Shown: in pieces, positions 16,678 through 25,574 of the stretch
Position numbering within the stretch: the stretch's first letter is position 1
How the letters are laid out: each line of letters opens with the position of its first letter
Assembly (NCBI GenBank): GCA_002316795.1
Contig: DCEE01000040.1
Location: 3,837-36,258, forward strand
Source: Synergistaceae bacterium UBA1037
GTDB lineage: Bacteria; Synergistota; Synergistia; Synergistales; Synergistaceae
Reading direction: 5' to 3'
Length of the DNA stretch: 32,422 nt
Made by a program: the position numbers and the translations under genes
The notes under the pieces: generated by a model
Told to the model about the DNA's origin: nothing
The model's database searches: none
The model's input: the letters and a program-made list of their open reading frames with translations, nothing else

Positions 16678-17590
16678 ATCTGCCCATCAATTCGATCACA
16701 AGGGTCTCAAGACCGGCCCATCCTGATCCGGTACCGCTCTTTTCATCTATGTTGATTTTTATGAGCCCCAATATAAATCGGCCGATCGGGCCCGCACCGT
16801 ATTTTCGTGCGGCGTTTCCGGCCATCGTCCATGCGTAGTTCTTCGCTCCGAGCGACTGCGCAAAGAGAGCTCCCTTACCCGGATGCATCGATGCGTACCA
16901 GGCAAGCCTCATTCTGTTGTGTATCGCAGACACAAGGGGTATAAGATCTCCGTTTTTGGAGACAGCGTTGAGGCTCCTGACCGTTTTGACATGGTCACCG
17001 CTGCAGAGGCCATCCAGAAGCTTCAGAAGATTTCCGGTCCCGTCGTCCAGGCACATGCTTTCAACATCAGACAAATTGACAGATCTGCCTTTTTTTAGCA
17101 TTGAGAGGCTCAGGAGCTGACGCCTTATCTCCTCCGGGTCCTCTGTAAGCTCAATGATCAGCGAGACAGCCTCTCTGTCAATATTTATCCCCATCTTTCC
17201 TGCCAGGTCCGTTGTCCACATCATTCTTTCACGCGGCCACCGCGGGAAGGGCGCGGCTTTCAGGACAGTGCACTTTTCAAGCGTATGCGGGGGAAAGATC
17301 TTTGCAGGGTCTGACTCATAGATCAGAAGGATGACCACAGGTGAATCAGCATCCACCATCGTATCGAAGTTTTCCGGGAAAGGCCCCAAAAGAGGAGCTG
17401 ATTCAACAACAATGATCCTCTTTTCGTCAAAGAGGCCTCCTGAGAGGTTATCGGACAGGAGGGGGCCCCATTCGCCGCCCTCCTGTCTTCCTGATATCAC
17501 ATGACCTTTTTTTTCAAAATCAGCAACTGTCTCCTCCAGGAGCCGTCTCTGTGCCGTGCCCGAGGCAGAGATCAGGAGGAGAGAGGGCAT
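16676..17590 (-). CDS. holA: DNA polymerase III delta subunit
   Basis: Clamp-loader delta subunit (304 aa), which opens the beta sliding clamp. The assignment rests on overall layout: an N-terminal AAA-like fold starting [20 protein letters not shown], a central LTEDPEEIRRQLLSLSM segment (about 148-164, typical of HolA), and a helical C-terminal domain with NRMRLAWYA. The Walker A is degenerate, as usual for delta. Its ATG overlaps the leuS stop as ATGA, so it is co-translated with leuS. Confidence 0.82.
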   Translation of the reverse strand: MPSLLLISASGTAQRRLLEETVADFEKKGHVISGRQEGGEWGPLLSDNLSGGLFDEKRIIVVESAPLLGPFPENFDTMVDADSPVVILLIYESDPAKIFPPHTLEKCTVLKAAPFPRWPRERMMWTTDLAGKMGINIDREAVSLIIELTEDPEEIRRQLLSLSMLKKGRSVNLSDVESMCLDDGTGNLLKLLDGLCSGDHVKTVRSLNAVSKNGDLIPLVSAIHNRMRLAWYASMHPGKGALFAQSLGAKNYAWTMAGNAARKYGAGPIGRFILGLIKINIDEKSGTGSGWAGLETLVIELMGR

Positions 17591-20088
17591 CAGTCTTTCA
17601 CCACAATATTAACCAGCTTGCCGGGGATCGGGATGACCTTGACAATTCGTTTGCCTTCGGTCCTTTTCTTCGTCTCAGCTCTCGAGAGGATCTCCTCGCT
17701 GAGTTCTTCCTTCGACAGACCGGCCTTCACAGTGAACTGCTCCCTGACCTTGCCGTTTATCTGAAGCACTACAGTCACCATGTCTTCCACGAGAGATCCC
17801 GAGTCAACTTCAAACCATTTTTCAACTGATAGGAAGGTATCGTTCCCGATCATGTGCCAGAGTTCTTCCGTTATGTGGGGCGCAAAGGGGGAAAGGCATG
17901 AGAGCAGGGTCTCCACACCCTCCCTCATTACTGACCATGCATCAGGAGTACCGGGCCTGAATCCGATGAGAGCGTTGGTAAGCTCCATGAGCCTGGCAAC
18001 GGCTGTGTTGAACTGACGCTCTTCACTTATGTCCCTGGTGACCCTGTCGAGGGTATTGTGGATAATGCGTTTGATATCCCTGATATCAGAAGTATTTATC
18101 TCTTTCATCGGCACCCGGATCCTGGAAGCTGCCGCTATCCCTTCAAGGTTCGATTCGACGAGGCGCCACACCCTTCCAAGGAAACGATGGGCTCCCTCGA
18201 CGCCTCTCTCTGACCAGTCAAGGTCTTTTTCTGGCGGAGATGCGAAAAGGATGAAGAGCCTTGCCGTGTCAGCTCCGTATTTGTTGATTATTTCATCAGG
18301 ATCGACAACGTTGCCAAGAGATTTGGACATCTTGGCCCCGTCTTTTATCACCATTCCCTGCGTAAGGAGCCTTTTGAAGGGCTCTCTCATCTCTTTCGGA
18401 AGGAGGCCGAGGTCTGCGCATACTTTTGTAAAGAACCTTGCGTATATGAGATGAAGGCATGCGTGCTCAATACCGCCGATGTACTGGTCGACGTTCATCC
18501 AGTAGGCTGCCTCGTCTTTGTCAAAGGGCTGATCTGTACACCACGGCGAAGTATACCTGCTGAAGTACCACGAAGAACAGAAGAACGTGTCCATTGTGTC
18601 GGTCTCACGCCTTGCAGGTTTTCCGCATACCGGGCATATCGTATTTATCCAGTCTTCACGAAGGGCTAGCGGATTGCCTCCATGCTCGGGCATCTCGATG
18701 TCAAGAGGCAGTTCCACCGGAAGCTGGTCTTCAGGTACCGGAACTATCCCGCAGTGGTCGCAGTAGACCATCGGGATGGGAGTGCCCCAGTACCGCTGCC
18801 TTGAGATGAGCCAGTCCCTCAGCCTGAACTGGACCTCTCTGCTGCCAAGTCCTTTTTCCTCGAACCATTCACCTATCTTTTCGATAGCCTGGGGAGTGGG
18901 CAAGCCGTCAAACTCGCCTGAATTGCATGCTATGCCGTCAGCGTCGACTGACCCGGTCATCGTCTCTCCGTCGGGGACAGGTCCGTCCGCCGGCCTTACG
19001 ACCGGGATAACGGGGATGCCGTATTTCCTTACGAAATCGAAGTCCCTCTGGTCATGAGCTGGAACACCCATGATCGCTCCTGTTCCGTAGTCCATCAGTA
19101 TGTAGTCTGCGATCCATATGGGCACTTTTTTGCCGTTTACAGGATTTATGGCATAAAATCCTGTTTCTATACCCTCTTTGTCCGTACCGACCGCGGTACG
19201 CTCTATCGCGCTCCGTGAGGACATCCTTTTTGCGAAAGCCCTCAGTTCTTCAGCCTTGGTTCCTCCGACCTTCCCGGCAAATGCCTCGACAAAGGGATGC
19301 TCTGCGGCTATAGCGACAAAGGTCACTCCGAAGACGGTATCGATCCTTGTAGTGAAAGCTTCAATGCTGAGGTCTGTATCAACTATATCCATTTTGAAAT
19401 GGACGCCCTCGGATCGGCCTATCCAGTTTCTCTGCATGGTTACGACCCGTTCCGGCCATCCGTCAAGGTCATCAAGACAGTCCGCAAGTTCCTGAGCGTA
19501 GTCGGTTATCCTTATGAACCACTGCTCAAGGCCCCGCTTCACGACAGGGGTGCCGCAGCGCCAGCAGACACCGTCCCCCACCACCTGTTCATTGGCAAGG
19601 ACAGTTTTGCAGTCCTCGCACCAGTTGACCGGGGCATGCTTGCGGTAAACAAGTCCTTTCTTGTAGAACTGGAGGAAAAGCCACTGGTTCCATTTATAAT
19701 AATTGACGTTGCACGTCTCTACCCTTCTTCTCCAGTCGTAGCTGTACCCGGCCCTTTTTAGCTGATTCGTCATATGTTCGATGTTGCTCCATGTCCATTC
19801 AGCCGGAGGAAGTTTCATTTTTATCGCCGCGTTTTCCGCAGGCATCCCGAAGGCATCGAAGCCCATCGGATAGAGGACATTGTAGCCCTTCTTCCTGAGG
19901 AACCTTGCCAGGAGGTCACCGATGGAATAGTTGCGGAGGTGCCCCATGTGCAGGGCTCCGCTCGGATAAGGGAACATCTCCAGACAGTAGAATTTTTCTT
20001 TGCTGTTGTCGGCCTCGACTTCAAAAACTTTTGATCCGGCCCATTCCTTCTGCCATTTTGGTTCTATGGCGCCAAAATCGTATGGCAT
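17590..20088 (-). CDS. leuS: Leucyl-tRNA synthetase
   Basis: Class I aminoacyl-tRNA synthetase of 832 aa, charging tRNA-Leu. The HIGH motif is HMGH at 47-50 ([15 protein letters not shown]) and KMSKS is near residue 586 ([10 protein letters not shown]). A CP1 editing domain is present between them ([15 protein letters not shown] and [20 protein letters not shown]), giving proofreading. Zinc-binding-like CxxC pairs are visible in WCEDC and WRCG. ATG 20088 is preceded by GGAGGAG. It is followed by holA. Confidence 0.97.
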   Translation of the reverse strand: MPYDFGAIEPKWQKEWAGSKVFEVEADNSKEKFYCLEMFPYPSGALHMGHLRNYSIGDLLARFLRKKGYNVLYPMGFDAFGMPAENAAIKMKLPPAEWTWSNIEHMTNQLKRAGYSYDWRRRVETCNVNYYKWNQWLFLQFYKKGLVYRKHAPVNWCEDCKTVLANEQVVGDGVCWRCGTPVVKRGLEQWFIRITDYAQELADCLDDLDGWPERVVTMQRNWIGRSEGVHFKMDIVDTDLSIEAFTTRIDTVFGVTFVAIAAEHPFVEAFAGKVGGTKAEELRAFAKRMSSRSAIERTAVGTDKEGIETGFYAINPVNGKKVPIWIADYILMDYGTGAIMGVPAHDQRDFDFVRKYGIPVIPVVRPADGPVPDGETMTGSVDADGIACNSGEFDGLPTPQAIEKIGEWFEEKGLGSREVQFRLRDWLISRQRYWGTPIPMVYCDHCGIVPVPEDQLPVELPLDIEMPEHGGNPLALREDWINTICPVCGKPARRETDTMDTFFCSSWYFSRYTSPWCTDQPFDKDEAAYWMNVDQYIGGIEHACLHLIYARFFTKVCADLGLLPKEMREPFKRLLTQGMVIKDGAKMSKSLGNVVDPDEIINKYGADTARLFILFASPPEKDLDWSERGVEGAHRFLGRVWRLVESNLEGIAAASRIRVPMKEINTSDIRDIKRIIHNTLDRVTRDISEERQFNTAVARLMELTNALIGFRPGTPDAWSVMREGVETLLSCLSPFAPHITEELWHMIGNDTFLSVEKWFEVDSGSLVEDMVTVVLQINGKVREQFTVKAGLSKEELSEEILSRAETKKRTEGKRIVKVIPIPGKLVNIVVKD

Positions 20089-20139
20089 CTATATCTCCTC
20101 CGTTGCTAAATGAAATCGAAACAAATTATACATCAGGGT

Positions 20140-20168
20140 ATTATATACTCCCGCCAATTGCACGGCAA
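20140..20168 (-). promoter_or_regulatory. Promoter for leuS-holA
   Basis: TTGCCG, 17 bases, then perfect TATAAT, about 50 bases before the leuS ATG. No T-box leader fits in the remaining space. Confidence 0.7.
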
Positions 20169-20220
20169 TCTCTATCCTGGGTTTAAACTGCTCAGGATCT
20201 GGAGCCCCTTCTCTGTTCCG

Positions 20221-21375
20221 TCAGTTTTTTGAAATATCTGAAATGACAAAGGCAGCCCACAGTTCGAAGGCATCTTTAAAATTCCAGGGATCCTTTCCAG
20301 TGAGCGAACGTATCTTTTTCAGCCTGTACTGAAGGCTGTTCCTGTGCATTGATAAGTTTTCGGCAACATTTCCGCTGGCAAACGGAGATCTGCACCATGC
20401 CAGAAAGGTCTCCTTCATTTCATTGAAATCATTTCTCGAAGACAGCCCCTTCAGGATCCTCGTCACATATTCTTCCCTCACTCCAGGGGGAAGAGCATCC
20501 AGCAAAGCCTCGCCCGTAAATTTTTCTGACCTGATCATTCCTTTTGTTCCAAGCTGCTTAGCCAGCCTAAGAGAATTTCTTGCAGAGTTTATGGAACGTG
20601 AGAGTCCCTGCAGATCGAAAGCAGAAAACCCGACCGAGACATCCGCGAGGATGCCCTTTGCCCCGATGCTATCAAGAAAATCTTTTGAGAGGACCTCGGC
20701 AGCTTCATAAATTTTATCAGGATCCCTGTCCGAACTTGCAGACAGGAGGATCGTCACCCTGTAATTCTCCTGCGGGCATATAACGTTCCTCGGATTGGAG
20801 AAACTTGTCCTGACCTCTCTGAGCATTCTCTGAAAGGAGGACTCTGCAGCTTCGTTTGACCACCTGTTCATCTCGATCACTATCGCTATCCTGCACTTTA
20901 AAATGTTGAAACCAAGCTCCTTGGCCTGCATTATGATAAGTTCCCCGCTGCCTACTCTTGGGTCGTAGGATGAGATGTTCTCTATCAGGTCGCGCAGAGA
21001 CCGCTCCCTAAGCAGGTTAGACTCAAGGAAGGCCTGTTCGCGAAGCATTATCTCCGCCTGTTTCTGCACGAGCAGGCCATAGCGCTCTACCTCCTCAGGG
21101 AGGCCGGCGATCGACACCGATCCCAGTACTCTGTCAAAGAACTGAATGGGCAGGGTGTAGCCCGGAAGGACATTGCCGTAATTTTCGGCATCCGAGGTGG
21201 AGGTCTTCATAGGCCTGTTCTCCTGCATGACCTGAAGAGAAGGCGGATGGTATTCTCCGATCCTTTTCTCATCGTTGCATCCAATTATCATCCCCTTTTC
21301 GTCTGTTACCAGTACTCCGTACCCTATGACTTCGCTGGTGCTTTTAGCAATATTCTGGGCCATTTTTTTAAACAT
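20221..21375 (-). CDS. CdaR/PucR-type transcriptional regulator (diacid-recognition domain, HTH_30)
   Basis: A transcription regulator of about 384 aa. The N-terminal part (about 8-130) matches the sugar-diacid recognition domain of CdaR proteins (QNIAKSTSEVIGYGVLVTD, then EKRIGEYHPPSLQVMQENRP). The centre resembles the GGDEF-like middle domain of the PucR/CdaR group. The C-terminal 60 residues form the HTH_30 domain, with VAENLSMHRNSLQYRLKKI. ATG 21375 is chosen for GGGGTG six bases upstream; GTG 21384 is possible. It is divergent from the glycine reductase operon, separated by 151 bases that contain two palindromes, so it may control grd (inference). The effector need not be a sugar acid. 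Confidence 0.87.
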   Translation of the reverse strand: MFKKMAQNIAKSTSEVIGYGVLVTDEKGMIIGCNDEKRIGEYHPPSLQVMQENRPMKTSTSDAENYGNVLPGYTLPIQFFDRVLGSVSIAGLPEEVERYGLLVQKQAEIMLREQAFLESNLLRERSLRDLIENISSYDPRVGSGELIIMQAKELGFNILKCRIAIVIEMNRWSNEAAESSFQRMLREVRTSFSNPRNVICPQENYRVTILLSASSDRDPDKIYEAAEVLSKDFLDSIGAKGILADVSVGFSAFDLQGLSRSINSARNSLRLAKQLGTKGMIRSEKFTGEALLDALPPGVREEYVTRILKGLSSRNDFNEMKETFLAWCRSPFASGNVAENLSMHRNSLQYRLKKIRSLTGKDPWNFKDAFELWAAFVISDISKN

Positions 21376-21422
21376 CTTCCACACCCCATTTTTTATTCAT
21401 GAGCATAGTTTTTAAGTGTTTT

Positions 21423-21451
21423 TTAAAAATATATATATTCTGAAGCATAAT
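21423..21451 (+). promoter_or_regulatory. Candidate promoter for the grd operon
   Basis: TTAAAA, 17 bases, then CATAAT, about 75 bases before the grdE ATG. The -10 box lies inside an AGCATAATGCT palindrome. Individual boxes are weak in this very AT-rich stretch. Confidence 0.4.
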
Positions 21452-21467
21452 GCTTTTTGGTCCAAAA
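21444..21467. promoter_or_regulatory. Two adjoining palindromes, candidate operator
   Basis: AGCATAATGCT (21444-21454) is directly followed by TTTTGGTCCAAAA (21455-21467). Both are perfect inverted repeats about an odd centre. They lie between the CdaR-type regulator and grdE and overlap the candidate grd -10 box. Confidence 0.5.
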
Positions 21468-21526
21468 TGCAATTAGAATTCAATAAGGCGACATGGAAAT
21501 CAGAATGACAAAGGAGGAATTTTTAA

Positions 21527-22816
21527 ATGCGGCTGGAACTGCACAAGATACACATTACCGGCCTTGCTTTCGCCGAAAAGACATACACTTCCGGCGGTAC
21601 CCTTTTCATCAGCAAAGAAGAGGCCGGGGCATTGATAGCGGAAGACAGGCGTTTTGCGAAAGTTGAACTGGATCTGGCCTCTCCCGGAGAGAGCACAAGG
21701 ATAATTCCGGTCAAGGATGTTGTAGAACCAAGGGTGAAACTTGGCAGCAGCGGGTATTTCCCGGGATTCTTCGCACCCATGGAAAAAGCCGGATCGGGTG
21801 CGACTCTTGTTCTTGACGGTGCGGCTGTGGTGACCTGCGGGCCGATCGTGGCCTTCCAGGAGGGTTTTATTGACATGAGCGGCCCGGGAGCGCCATACAC
21901 ACCTTTCTCAAAGACCTATAACGTGGTGCTCTACGTTGAACCCGCTGAAGGACTCGAAAAGCACCACTATGAAGCGGCACTCCGCGAAGCCGGACTGAAG
22001 CTGGGGGTATATCTCGCCCGCTGCTGTTCCGAAAATGAATGGAAGGCCGACGAGGTACAGGTATTCGAAAAGGACAATACTTTTGAAGAGACGGCGAAGT
22101 TTCCTGATCTGCCTAAGATCGTATATGTGTGCATGAATATAACTCAGGGCCTCCTTCATGACACATACCTCTATGCAAGCGATCTCAGACCTGCACTTCC
22201 CACCCTTCTACACCCCAACGAAGTGCTGGACGGGGCGATGGTCTCAGGAAACTGCGTCTCGGCATGCGATAAGAACACGACATGGCATCACCTCCACAAT
22301 CCGATAGTCCAGGCCCTCTATGCAAGGCACGGCAAGGAGATCAACTTCCTGGGCATGATCCCAACACAGGAGAGCACCGTTCTCGACGGAAAACTCAGGG
22401 CAGTCAGCATGAACCTCTCCATAGCGCAGCAGCTCGGAGCTGACGGCGCGGTAATATCCGAAGAGGGCTACGGAAATCCCGACACTGACCTTTGCCTCAA
22501 TGCAAAATACTTTGAGAAGGCGGGGATCAAAACGGTGCTGGTATCCGATGAGTCAGCGGGAACTGACGGGGCGAGCCAGAGCCTGGCGGATGCCACCCCC
22601 GAACTTGACGCGTTCATATCGACAGGGAATGTAAACGAGATGATCGAGGTCCCGGCGATGAAAAAAGTCATCGGATGCAAAGAAGCTATCTCACTCCTTT
22701 CAGGCGGAGCCGAAGAGAGTCTGAGGCCCGACGGGTCAATGTACGTCGAACTTCAGTCCGTTATTGCCTCGACCGCTGAGATCGGCTTCAACAAACTTGG
22801 CTGCGAATGGGTCTAA
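21527..22816 (+). CDS. grdE: Glycine reductase protein B proprotein (GrdE, alpha/beta subunits)
   Basis: Proprotein of 429 aa for the substrate-binding component B of glycine reductase. In the studied enzymes it is cut at a conserved cysteine to give two chains, with a pyruvoyl group on the new N-terminus that binds the glycine amino group. The likely site is Cys243, in VSGNCVSACDKNTTWHH. The N-terminus MRLELHKIHITGLAFAEKT and the segment GYFPGFFAPMEKAGSGAT are typical. ATG 21527 follows AAAGGAGG. It is first of grdE-grdB-grdX-trxA-grdA. The paralogues GrdG (sarcosine) and GrdI (betaine) are related; glycine is preferred from the operon content, not proven. Confidence 0.92.
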   Translation: MRLELHKIHITGLAFAEKTYTSGGTLFISKEEAGALIAEDRRFAKVELDLASPGESTRIIPVKDVVEPRVKLGSSGYFPGFFAPMEKAGSGATLVLDGAAVVTCGPIVAFQEGFIDMSGPGAPYTPFSKTYNVVLYVEPAEGLEKHHYEAALREAGLKLGVYLARCCSENEWKADEVQVFEKDNTFEETAKFPDLPKIVYVCMNITQGLLHDTYLYASDLRPALPTLLHPNEVLDGAMVSGNCVSACDKNTTWHHLHNPIVQALYARHGKEINFLGMIPTQESTVLDGKLRAVSMNLSIAQQLGADGAVISEEGYGNPDTDLCLNAKYFEKAGIKTVLVSDESAGTDGASQSLADATPELDAFISTGNVNEMIEVPAMKKVIGCKEAISLLSGGAEESLRPDGSMYVELQSVIASTAEIGFNKLGCEWV

Positions 22817-22830
22817 AGGAGGCGGCTGAC

Positions 22831-24141
22831 ATGACATACAGGATAGTTCACTATATTAACCAGTTCTACGCGGGCATAGGCGGCGAGGAAATGGCTGACC
22901 ACAAGCCTGAACTCAGGGAGGGCTTTGTCGGCCCCGGCATGCAGATCGAAAAGCTCTTCAACGGGGAGGGCAAGGTCGTCGGAACTGTGATATGCGGAGA
23001 CGGGTATTACGGAGAGAACACCGAGGAAGCAAGAAAAGCATGCCTTGAAATGATAAAGGGGCTAAAGCCCGACATCCTCTTTGCGGGACCGGCTTTCAAC
23101 GCAGGAAGATACGGATTCGCGTGCGGGGACATAGCGGCGGCTGCAGGGGAAGAACTCGGGATACCGACAGTTACCGCAATGTACCCGGAGAACCCCGGAG
23201 TCGAGCTCTATTCCAAAAAAACATATATCGCAATAACATCAGACAGCGCAAGGGGAATGGCTAAGGCGATACCTGCAATGGTAAGCATCGGAACCAAGCT
23301 TCTGAAGGGCGAAAAGATGGGGCCCGCAAGGCTGGAAGGTTATATCCACCGCGGCATAAGAAAATCTTTCTTCCATGAGAAGAGCGGTGCCGAAAGAGCT
23401 GTTGATATGCTGCTCGCAAAACTTAAGGGAGAAGGATTCCGCACAGAGTACGAGATGCCCGTCTTCAACAAGATCCCCCCTGCGGCCCCTGTCAAAGACC
23501 TCCGGAAGGCCACGATAGCCCTCGTATCGTCCGGCGGCATAGTGCCTAAGGGAAACCCCGACCACATTAGGGTCTCATCAGCTGAAAACTTCGGAGCTTA
23601 CGACATATCAGAACTCAAAAACATGACTCCGGAGAACTACGAGTCCATCCATGGCGGTTATGACCGCGAATGGGCAAATGTCGACCCCGACGTGGTGCTT
23701 CCTCTCGACGTTATGCGCGAACTTGAGGAGGAGGGGGTCTTCGGAAAGATCCATCCAATTTTCTACACGACCACGGGAACCGGAACAGCCGTCGCAAATG
23801 CCGAAAAGTTTGGCAGGGAGATCGGTGAGGAACTCAAAAAGGCGGGCGTCGACGCAGCGATCCTGACATCCACCTGAGGAACCTGCACTCGATGCGGCGC
23901 ATCGATGACCCGCGAGATAGAAAGAGTGGCAGGCATTCCGGTCGTACAGATCGCAACGATAGTACCCATAATGCTTACGGTAGGAACGAACAGGATCGTA
24001 CCGGGAGTTGCGATACCGCATCCGACCGGGAATCCGGCTCTTGGTCCCGAGGGAGACAGGGCTGTAAGGAGAGAACTTCTGCTCCGTTCCTTCAAAGCTA
24101 TTACAACACAGATAACTGAGCAGACAATATTTGAAAAATGA
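22831..24141 (+). CDS. grdB: Glycine reductase protein B gamma subunit, selenoprotein (Sec349)
   Basis: Selenoprotein subunit of component B, 436 aa when the in-frame TGA at 23875-23877 is read as selenocysteine. The protein reads ILTST-U-GTCTRCGASMTRE, the known Sec site of the family with two downstream cysteines, and continues without interruption to a second stop at 24139. The downstream part (RIVPGVAIPHPTGNPALGP) is conserved and essential. The selenolate attacks the imine-bound glycine carbon and the carboxymethyl group is passed to GrdA. ATG 22831 follows AAAGGAGG; an ATG at 22807 overlaps grdE and is too early. A conventional annotation would end the gene at 23877. Confidence 0.95.
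23875..23911 (+). promoter_or_regulatory. SECIS-like hairpin of grdB
   Basis: Eleven bases after the TGA, TCGATGC (23889-23895) pairs with GCATCGA (23899-23905) around GGC. Bacterial SelB reads a hairpin in about this position, so this is the likely selenocysteine insertion element. Confidence 0.6.
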
Positions 24142-24149
24142 TCCTTTAC

Positions 24150-24186
24150 GGCAGGCATGGGGATCTTTAAGGCTCCCCGTCCTGCC
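24150..24186 (+). other. Stem-loop between grdB and grdX
   Basis: GGCAGG/CCTGCC outer and GGGGA/TCCCC inner helices, with no T-tract behind. It begins eight bases after the grdB stop. It could be a partial terminator or an RNA-stability element. Confidence 0.55.
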
Positions 24187-24212
24187 CTTTGGAACTGTTG
24201 GGGAGAGAGCAA

Positions 24213-24605
24213 ATGGCTGAAAAGATACTTCAGATAGTTACCAACAACCCCGAGATCTACTGGAGTCCGGAGATGCCTTACGGCGTCATCTCAACGGAAG
24301 GAGATCCTATCGACGTGCTGGACAGGACCGAAGAACTCCTGCAGCATGGGTGGCGCCTCCTTTCCGCGCCCCTTCCTCCGAACGTCCCAATAATGCGCGG
24401 ACCTTACAGGTCCCTGGTGATAGAGGAATCAGAGAGACAGTACGACAAGGACGGGATAATCGCGGTAGAGAAAGCAAGAGAGAGATATCTGATAGAGAGG
24501 GAGAGAAACTGCTCGGAACCGCAGGAGGATTTCGCGCTTATCGACCGGCAGATGCTACAGAGGGCACTCAGGGATATTTCCATTCTGGACAGCATTTCTT
24601 CGTAG
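24213..24605 (+). CDS. grdX: GrdX protein, function unknown
   Basis: A 130-aa protein matching the GrdX family, small proteins found in glycine/sarcosine/betaine reductase operons. The N-terminal KILQIVTNNPEIYW and the middle GWRLLSAPLPPNVPIMRGPYRSLV are the recognisable parts; the C-terminal half is charged and probably helical. No catalytic motif, membrane segment or metal site is apparent. ATG 24213 has GGGGAGAG upstream. It lies between grdB and trxA. The role of GrdX has not been established. Confidence 0.8.
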   Translation: MAEKILQIVTNNPEIYWSPEMPYGVISTEGDPIDVLDRTEELLQHGWRLLSAPLPPNVPIMRGPYRSLVIEESERQYDKDGIIAVEKARERYLIERERNCSEPQEDFALIDRQMLQRALRDISILDSISS

Positions 24606-24636
24606 TTTTGGACCCCGGGGCTTATATTTAATCAGG

Positions 24637-24679
24637 ACTAGTGATACCATAAGCAGGAGATGTCTATTGGGTATCTAGT
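24637..24679 (+). other. Stem-loop between grdX and trxA
   Basis: ACTA and GATACC (two-base bulge between) pair with GGTATC and TAGT across a 21-base loop. The stem ends five bases before the trxA ribosome site (AGGAGG), so it could affect trxA translation. Confidence 0.4.
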
Positions 24680-24699
24680 ATTTCAGGAGGCGAAACCAA

Positions 24700-25023
24700 A
24701 TGATCGAACTGACCAAGGAAAATTGTGACGCTGAGGTACGCGAGGAGAAGGCACTTCCTGTCGTGGTGGATTTTTGGGGACCCCAGTGCGTTCCATGCAT
24801 GGGCCTTATGCCCCACTACACAGAGATGGCAAAGGAATTTGAGGGCAAGGCCAAATTTACAAAGGTAGACTGTTCTGTCAACAAGAGGGTCGCAATGGGA
24901 TTCCGCGTAATGGGGCTTCCGACATTCCTCTTCTGGAAAGACGGAGTGGAGGTAAAACGCCTTTCCAAGGAAGAATGCACCCCTGAAGCGATCAGGGCGG
25001 AGATAGTGAAACTTATCGGATAG
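24700..25023 (+). CDS. trxA: Thioredoxin of the glycine reductase system
   Basis: A 107-aa thioredoxin. The active site is WGPQCVPCM with Cys30 and Cys33, the CVPC variant rather than the usual CGPC; the cis-proline region is RVMGLPTFLFWKDG. In glycine reductase systems such a thioredoxin re-reduces the selenoprotein after each turn. ATG 24700 follows CAGGAGG. The partner thioredoxin reductase gene (trxB) is not in this window. Position between grdX and grdA makes the assignment to the system firm. Confidence 0.92.
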   Translation: MIELTKENCDAEVREEKALPVVVDFWGPQCVPCMGLMPHYTEMAKEFEGKAKFTKVDCSVNKRVAMGFRVMGLPTFLFWKDGVEVKRLSKEECTPEAIRAEIVKLIG

Positions 25024-25030
25024 GCGTCAA

Positions 25031-25045
25031 CGTCCTTCAAGGACG
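25031..25045 (+). other. Short perfect stem-loop before grdA
   Basis: CGTCCTTCAAGGACG, a perfect inverted repeat in the trxA-grdA gap, about 15 bases before the grdA ribosome site (AAGGAGGTG). Confidence 0.45.
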
Positions 25046-25077
25046 CGCAAAATACAAACCTAAGGAGGTGTTCAGCC

Positions 25078-25554
25078 ATGGGCAAACTGGCAGGTAAGAA
25101 ACTTCTCCTCCTGGGAGAAAGGGACGGCGTCCCTGGACCGGCCATGGAGGCATGTCTGAAAGAGAGCGGGGCTGAGATAGTATTTTCTGCCACTGAATGC
25201 TTTGTCTGAACCGCGGCAGGGGCAATGGACCTGCAGAACCAGCAGCGCATCGTCGATGCGGCTGAGAAGTACGGAGCCGGGAACTGTGTAGTGATACTTG
25301 GTTCTTCTGACGCGGAAGGCGCAGAGATCTACGCCGAGACCGTAACAAACGGCGATCCTACTTTTGCAGGGCCACTTGCGGGAGTCTCGTTGGGACTCGC
25401 GGTATACCACGTTTTTGATGAAGAGATCCGTTCGGAATGCAATGAAGCGCAGTGGGAAGAGCAGATCTCCATGATGGAGATGGTCCTTGAACCGGATGCT
25501 CTTGCAGCGGCAGTAAAAGGCATGAGGGACGAATTCAGCAAATTCAAGCTTTAA
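25078..25554 (+). CDS. grdA: Glycine reductase selenoprotein A (Sec44)
   Basis: Selenoprotein A, 158 aa when TGA at 25207-25209 is read as selenocysteine. The site reads [16 protein letters not shown], with the family C-x-x-U motif at Cys41/Sec44. GrdA takes the carboxymethyl group from component B as carboxymethyl-selenocysteine and passes a ketene-level intermediate to component C for acetyl-phosphate formation. ATG 25078 follows AAGGAGGTG. Without recoding the gene looks like a 43-aa fragment followed by an apparent separate 109-aa frame starting at 25225. It is the last gene of the operon here; grdC and grdD are absent. Confidence 0.96.
25207..25240 (+). promoter_or_regulatory. SECIS-like hairpin of grdA
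   Basis: GCAGG (25216-25220) pairs with CCTGC (25230-25234) around the nine-base loop GGCAATGGA, starting seven bases after the TGA. Position suits a bacterial selenocysteine insertion element. Confidence 0.55.
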
Positions 25555-25574
25555 GTGCGTACAACAGCATACAA

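Noticed and set aside
20089..20220. Possible T-box leader before leuS
   Set aside because: Only about 130 bases, no AGGGTGG-type T-box sequence, and a standard promoter lies close to the start.
21458..21471. Possible sigma-54 promoter before grdE
   Set aside because: The GG and GC elements are two bases too close, and the site is better explained as a palindrome.
23905..24141. Apparent separate 78-aa gene after grdB
   Set aside because: It is in frame with grdB and is its C-terminal part after the selenocysteine TGA.
25225..25554. Apparent separate 109-aa gene after trxA
   Set aside because: It is the part of grdA after Sec44.
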